DNA of 64,000 nucleotides, from positions 1 to 64,000 of the forward strand of contig NZ_JAODOR010000017.1 of NCBI RefSeq assembly GCF_025398275.1. The letters run 5' to 3'. This DNA is from Microbacterium memoriense. GTDB taxonomy: Bacteria > Actinomycetota > Actinomycetes > Actinomycetales > Microbacteriaceae. Positions 60,182-64,000 of the stretch are shown piece by piece. A program made the position numbers and the translations under genes. Under the pieces are notes generated by a model that saw nothing but the letters and a program-made list of their open reading frames with translations, was not told where the DNA came from and ran no database searches. Numbering within the stretch: position 1 is the first letter of the stretch; the number at the start of each line of letters is the position of its first letter.

Positions 60182-63100
60182 GTGAGCCGCCCGACCGTTT
60201 CTCCCCGCTTCGCCCTCGACATCGAGGCGGTCCCGCGCGCGGAACGCGCGCAGGCACTGCTCGATGCGCTCGCCGAGCGGGTGGTGATCGCCGATGGCGC
60301 CATGGGCACCATGCTGCAGCGACACGACCTGTCGATCGAGGCGGACTTCGCGGGTCTCGAAGGATGCAACGAGATCCTCAACGAGACCCGGCCCGACGTG
60401 ATCGGCGACATCCACGACGCGTACTTCGCGGTGGGGGTGGATGCCGTCGAAACCAACACGTTCGGAGCCAACTGGTCGAACCTGTCGGACTACGGCATCG
60501 ATGGCCGCATCCAGGAGCTCTCCGCATCCGGCGCCCGCATCGCGCGGGAGCGCGCCGAAGCGGCCGAGGTCCGCGACGGCCGGATGCGGTGGGTGCTCGG
60601 CTCGATGGGGCCGGGCACGAAGCTCCCGAGCCTCGGCCACACGACCTATGCGCATCTGAAGGAGACCTTCGCCCTGCAGGCCGAAGGGCTCATCGACGGC
60701 GGCGCAGACGCATTCCTCGTCGAAACATCGCAAGACCTGCTGCAGACGAAGGCGGCCATCGCCGGCTGCAAGCAGGCGATCGTGAGCCGCGGCATCCGTC
60801 TGCCGATCTTCGTCGAGGTGACCGTCGAGACCACCGGCACGATGCTGATGGGGTCGGAAATCGGCGCCGCCCTCACGGCGCTCGCTCCGCTCGGCGTCGA
60901 CGCGATCGGATTGAACTGCGCGACCGGGCCGGCCGAGATGAGCGAGCACTTGCGGCATCTGTCGAAGCATTCGCCGGTCGCGATCGCGTGCATGCCCAAT
61001 GCCGGGCTCCCGGTTCTCGGCGCGAACGGTGCACACTATCCGCTCACACCGGCCGAGCTCGCGACGGCCCACGAGCAGTTCGTGCGTGAGTTCGGCGTGG
61101 GACTCGTCGGCGGATGCTGCGGCACGACGCCCGAGCACCTCGCGGCCGTGGTGGAGCGGCTGCACGGGGAGCCACGCACACGCGACGCCGGCGCGCTGAC
61201 CCAGGTCGACGTCGAGCCGGGGGTCGCGTCGCTCTATCAGCACGTGCCGTTCCAGCAGGATGCGTCGTACCTCGCGATCGGCGAGCGGACCAACGCGAAC
61301 GGTTCCCGGGCGTTCCGCGACGCGATGCTCGAGGGGCGATGGGACGACTGCGTCGAGATCGCCAAGGGGCAGACGCGCGTCGGCGCGCACCTCCTCGACG
61401 TCTGCATCGACTACGTGGGGCGCGACGGTGTCGCCGACATCCGTGAGGTCGTCTCGCGGTTCGCGTCAGCATCCACCCTGCCGCTCGTGATCGATTCGAC
61501 CGAGCCCGCCGTCATCCAGGCGGGGCTCGAGCTGATCGGCGGACGCCCCGTCGTCAACTCCGTCAACTATGAGGACGGGGACGGACCGACGAGTCGCTTC
61601 GGCCGGATCATGCCGCTCGTCAAGGAGCACGGCACGGCCGTCATCGCGCTGACGATCGATGAGCAAGGTCAGGCCCGGACCGCGGTCGACAAGCTCCGCA
61701 TCGCCTCGCGCCTGATCGACGAACTCGTGGATGTCTGGGGCACGCGCGTCGAGGACATCATCGTCGACTGCCTGACGTTCCCGATCGCGACAGGGCAGGA
61801 AGAAACGCGACGCGACGGCATCGAGACGATCGAGGCGATCCGCGGGCTCGTCGCGAAGTACCCGGGGATCAATACGACGCTCGGCGTCTCGAACGTGTCG
61901 TTCGGCCTCAACCCCGCGGCGCGCTCGGTGCTGAACTCCGTGTTCCTGCACGAGGCGACTCAGGCCGGACTCTCGAGCGGAATCATCGACGCCGCCAAGA
62001 TCGTGCCGCTCGCGTCGATTCCGGACGACCGGCGCAAAGTCGCCCTCGATCTCGTCTGGGATCGTCGTGAGTTCGACGCGGACGGGAACCTCACCTACGA
62101 CCCGCTCGCCACGATGCTCGACCTGTTCGCGGGAGTCGACACGGCGTCGCTCCGCGACCAGCGCGCGGCGGAGCTCGCCGCACTGCCGGTCGGCGAGCGG
62201 CTCGAGCGGCGCATCATCGACGGCGAGCTCAAGGGACTCGAGGACGACCTCGACCTTTCTCGCGCCGGCGGGCTGAGCGCACTGCAGATCATCAACGACC
62301 ACCTCCTGGAGGGGATGAAGGTCGTCGGTGAGCGGTTCGGTTCGGGGCAGATGCAACTGCCGTTCGTGTTGCAATCGGCCGAGGTCATGAAGACCGCTGT
62401 CGCGCTCCTCGAGCCCCACATGGAGAAGACGGATGCCGCGGGCAAGGGCACGATCGTTCTCGCCACCGTCCGCGGCGACGTCCATGACATCGGCAAGAAC
62501 CTCGTCGACATCATCCTCACGAACAACGGCTACACCGTGATCAACCTCGGCATCAAGCAGCCGATCTCCGACATCATCGCCGCCGCCGAAGAGCATGGCG
62601 CCGATGTCATCGGCATGAGCGGGCTTCTGGTGAAGTCGACCGTCGTGATGAAGGAGAACCTGCAAGAGCTCTCGAACCGGGGGCTGGGTACCCGGTGGCC
62701 GGTGATCCTGGGTGGCGCCGCGCTGACGCGCGCGTACGTCGAGGACGACCTCGCCGGAATCTTCGAGGGCGAGGTGCGGTACGCGAAGGATGCGTTCGAA
62801 GGGCTCGCGCTCATGGAGCCGCTCGTGCGCATCGCGCGCGGTGAGGCTCCGGATGCCGTGGGATTGCCCGCGCTGAAGAAGCGCATCCACGCGGCGGGAT
62901 CGCGCCTGACACTCACCGAGCCCGACGCGATGCCGGAACGCTCGGATGTCGCGCGGGACAACGCAGTGCCCGCGCCGCCGTTCTGGGGTACGCGGATCGT
63001 CCGGGGCATCCGACTGGCCGATTACGCGGCGTTCCTCGATGAGCGCGCGACCTTCATGGGGCAGTGGGGGCTCAAGCCCGGCCGAGGTGATGTGACGTAC

Positions 63101-63820
63101 GAGGATCTCGTCGAGACCGAGGGGCGTCCGCGTCTGCGCTATTGGCTGGACCGGATCCTCGCGGAGGGGATGCTCGATGCATCCGTCGCGTACGGATTCT
63201 TCCCGGTCGTCTCCGAGGGGGACGACGTCGTGGTGCTGCACCACGGTGATGACGCGACCGGCGTGCTCGGCGTGCCCGGGCTCCTGGCTCCAGACGGCGG
63301 TTCAGGAGGGATGCTCGGGTCCGACCGTCTCCGGTTCCATTTCCCCCGCCAGCGCCGGGACCGGCACCTGAATCTCGCGGACTTCGTGAAGTCCCGCTCG
63401 TCGGGTCAGGTCGACGTCATGCCCGTGCAGCTGGTCACGGCGGGAGCCGCGATCGATGCCGTGACCGCGAAGCTGTTCGCCGAGAACCGGTATCGCGACT
63501 ACTACGAACTCAATGGGCTCGTGATGCAGCTGACCGAGGCGCTCGCCGAGTTCTGGCATGCCCGCATCCGGTCCGAGCTCGGGTTCGCCGCCGAAGATCC
63601 GACCGACACGGCGGGGCTGTTCAAGCTCGAGTACCGCGGTGCGCGTTTCTCGCTCGGCTACCCGGCGTGCCCCGACATGGAGGACCGCCGCAAGGTCGTC
63701 GAGCTCCTACGGCCGGAACGCATGGGCGTGGAACTCAGCGAAGAACTGCAGCTGCATCCGGAGCAGTCGACGGACGCGTTCGTCTTCCACCACCCCGAGG
63801 CGAAGTACTTCTCGGTCTGA
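60182..63820 (+). CDS. metH: cobalamin-dependent methionine synthase
   Basis: 1212 residues from GTG 60182. Transfers methyl from 5-methyl-tetrahydrofolate via cobalamin to homocysteine. Domain order: homocysteine/zinc domain (Cys246 in GLNCATGP; Cys312-Cys313 in GGCCGTTP), pterin domain (ERTNANGSRAF, about 370-640), cobalamin cap and fold (DVHDIGKNLVDIIL, with the cobalt ligand His768 in D-x-H-x-x-G), and the AdoMet reactivation domain (YRGARFSLGYPACPD). The upstream 149 bases hold no recognisable cobalamin riboswitch. Confidence 0.97.
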   Translation: MSRPTVSPRFALDIEAVPRAERAQALLDALAERVVIADGAMGTMLQRHDLSIEADFAGLEGCNEILNETRPDVIGDIHDAYFAVGVDAVETNTFGANWSNLSDYGIDGRIQELSASGARIARERAEAAEVRDGRMRWVLGSMGPGTKLPSLGHTTYAHLKETFALQAEGLIDGGADAFLVETSQDLLQTKAAIAGCKQAIVSRGIRLPIFVEVTVETTGTMLMGSEIGAALTALAPLGVDAIGLNCATGPAEMSEHLRHLSKHSPVAIACMPNAGLPVLGANGAHYPLTPAELATAHEQFVREFGVGLVGGCCGTTPEHLAAVVERLHGEPRTRDAGALTQVDVEPGVASLYQHVPFQQDASYLAIGERTNANGSRAFRDAMLEGRWDDCVEIAKGQTRVGAHLLDVCIDYVGRDGVADIREVVSRFASASTLPLVIDSTEPAVIQAGLELIGGRPVVNSVNYEDGDGPTSRFGRIMPLVKEHGTAVIALTIDEQGQARTAVDKLRIASRLIDELVDVWGTRVEDIIVDCLTFPIATGQEETRRDGIETIEAIRGLVAKYPGINTTLGVSNVSFGLNPAARSVLNSVFLHEATQAGLSSGIIDAAKIVPLASIPDDRRKVALDLVWDRREFDADGNLTYDPLATMLDLFAGVDTASLRDQRAAELAALPVGERLERRIIDGELKGLEDDLDLSRAGGLSALQIINDHLLEGMKVVGERFGSGQMQLPFVLQSAEVMKTAVALLEPHMEKTDAAGKGTIVLATVRGDVHDIGKNLVDIILTNNGYTVINLGIKQPISDIIAAAEEHGADVIGMSGLLVKSTVVMKENLQELSNRGLGTRWPVILGGAALTRAYVEDDLAGIFEGEVRYAKDAFEGLALMEPLVRIARGEAPDAVGLPALKKRIHAAGSRLTLTEPDAMPERSDVARDNAVPAPPFWGTRIVRGIRLADYAAFLDERATFMGQWGLKPGRGDVTYEDLVETEGRPRLRYWLDRILAEGMLDASVAYGFFPVVSEGDDVVVLHHGDDATGVLGVPGLLAPDGGSGGMLGSDRLRFHFPRQRRDRHLNLADFVKSRSSGQVDVMPVQLVTAGAAIDAVTAKLFAENRYRDYYELNGLVMQLTEALAEFWHARIRSELGFAAEDPTDTAGLFKLEYRGARFSLGYPACPDMEDRRKVVELLRPERMGVELSEELQLHPEQSTDAFVFHHPEAKYFSV

Positions 63821-63824
63821 GCCC

Positions 63825-64000
63825 TCAGGCGACCTGCTGGCCGCACATTCCGCAGACACCGGTCGCCGGGACCTCCACGAAGCAGTCCGGGCAGAGCGCC
63901 GCGACCCGCTCGGGGATCGTCGGCGCGGCCGCGCGACGCGGCGTCGACACGCGCTCGCGCCGCACCTTCGCGGGGGCAGCGGGCGGTGCGAGCTTCGCCT
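63825..64000 (-). CDS. C-terminal end of a zinc-ribbon protein (cut by window edge)
   Basis: Only the last 58 codons are inside; the 5' part continues beyond 64000. The visible end is Ala/Pro/Arg-rich (RRERVSTPRRAAAPTIPERV) and then C-P-D-C, 11 residues and C-G-M-C, GQQVA-stop: two CxxC knuckles that make a zinc ribbon at the very C-terminus. It converges on metH with a 4-base gap. Function unknown. Confidence 0.65.
   Translation of the reverse strand, partial: AKLAPPAAPAKVRRERVSTPRRAAAPTIPERVAALCPDCFVEVPATGVCGMCGQQVA

Noticed and set aside
61466..63244. 592-codon open frame antisense to metH
   Set aside because: MetH motifs run through the whole region on the plus strand; the antisense product has no recognisable fold.

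Overview
The window is high-GC actinobacterial chromosome, most likely from Microbacteriaceae and close to Microbacterium (inferred from protein style, not tested). Supporting points are frequent GTG starts, many 4-bp ATGA/GTGA gene overlaps, promoters with a -10 box about 6 nt from a start codon, a proC / excisionase-like HTH / bS22 / glutaredoxin neighbourhood and a phosphoglycerate-mutase-like / TlpA / CcdA / ResB / CcsB block, both of which recall mycobacterial gene order, and a short archaeal-type aspartyl-tRNA synthetase. No rRNA, tRNA, CRISPR array, prophage or insertion sequence was recognised.

Layout. 1-2.5 kb is a decaying accessory patch: a small membrane protein, an APH-like kinase, a 5'-truncated second copy of the small membrane protein, and a methyltransferase remnant with an internal deletion. 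2.5-8 kb holds a lipoprotein, an aldo/keto reductase-oxidoreductase pair, msrB-msrA and a spermidine-synthase-like gene. At about 8.66 kb a deletion scar has removed the 5' ends of two divergent genes (amylosucrase and an XRE-cupin regulator). 9-20 kb carries pgi, a three-gene signalling operon (histidine kinase, NarL-type regulator, DUF4097 protein), a HAD phosphatase, an aldo/keto reductase, an AlkA-like glycosylase and a winged-helix regulator preceded by a leaderless Cys-ended leader peptide. 20-34 kb has an MFS exporter, sbcD-sbcC, a nucleosidase, a PPTase-like protein, nadE and a large TM0106-type nuclease-helicase.

34-47 kb is mostly core: upp, tadA, a DUF808 protein, proC, a Ktr/Trk potassium uptake pair, an ArsR regulator, the HTH-bS22-glutaredoxin group, a four-gene ABC importer of unknown substrate, a dead tyrosine-phosphatase remnant and aspS. 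48-53 kb is the system II cytochrome c maturation operon, whose ccdA carries an in-frame palindromic repeat. 53-58 kb is a TetR-controlled MMPL/YhgE export operon in which MMPL is fused to a degenerate ABC-ATPase-like domain. 59-64 kb holds menC, the cobalamin-dependent metH and, cut by the edge, a zinc-ribbon protein.

How they work together: MsrB/MsrA repair oxidised methionine; MetH, the MTA/SAH-type nucleosidase and a possible Cys-sensing leader touch sulfur metabolism; TlpA/CcdA/ResB/CcsB and MenC serve the respiratory chain. The most unusual items are the palindromic insertion inside ccdA, the leaderless Cys-rich leader peptide, the MMPL-NBD fusion, the single-cysteine MsrB and three precise gene-decay events. 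No wholly new defence or mobile system was found.
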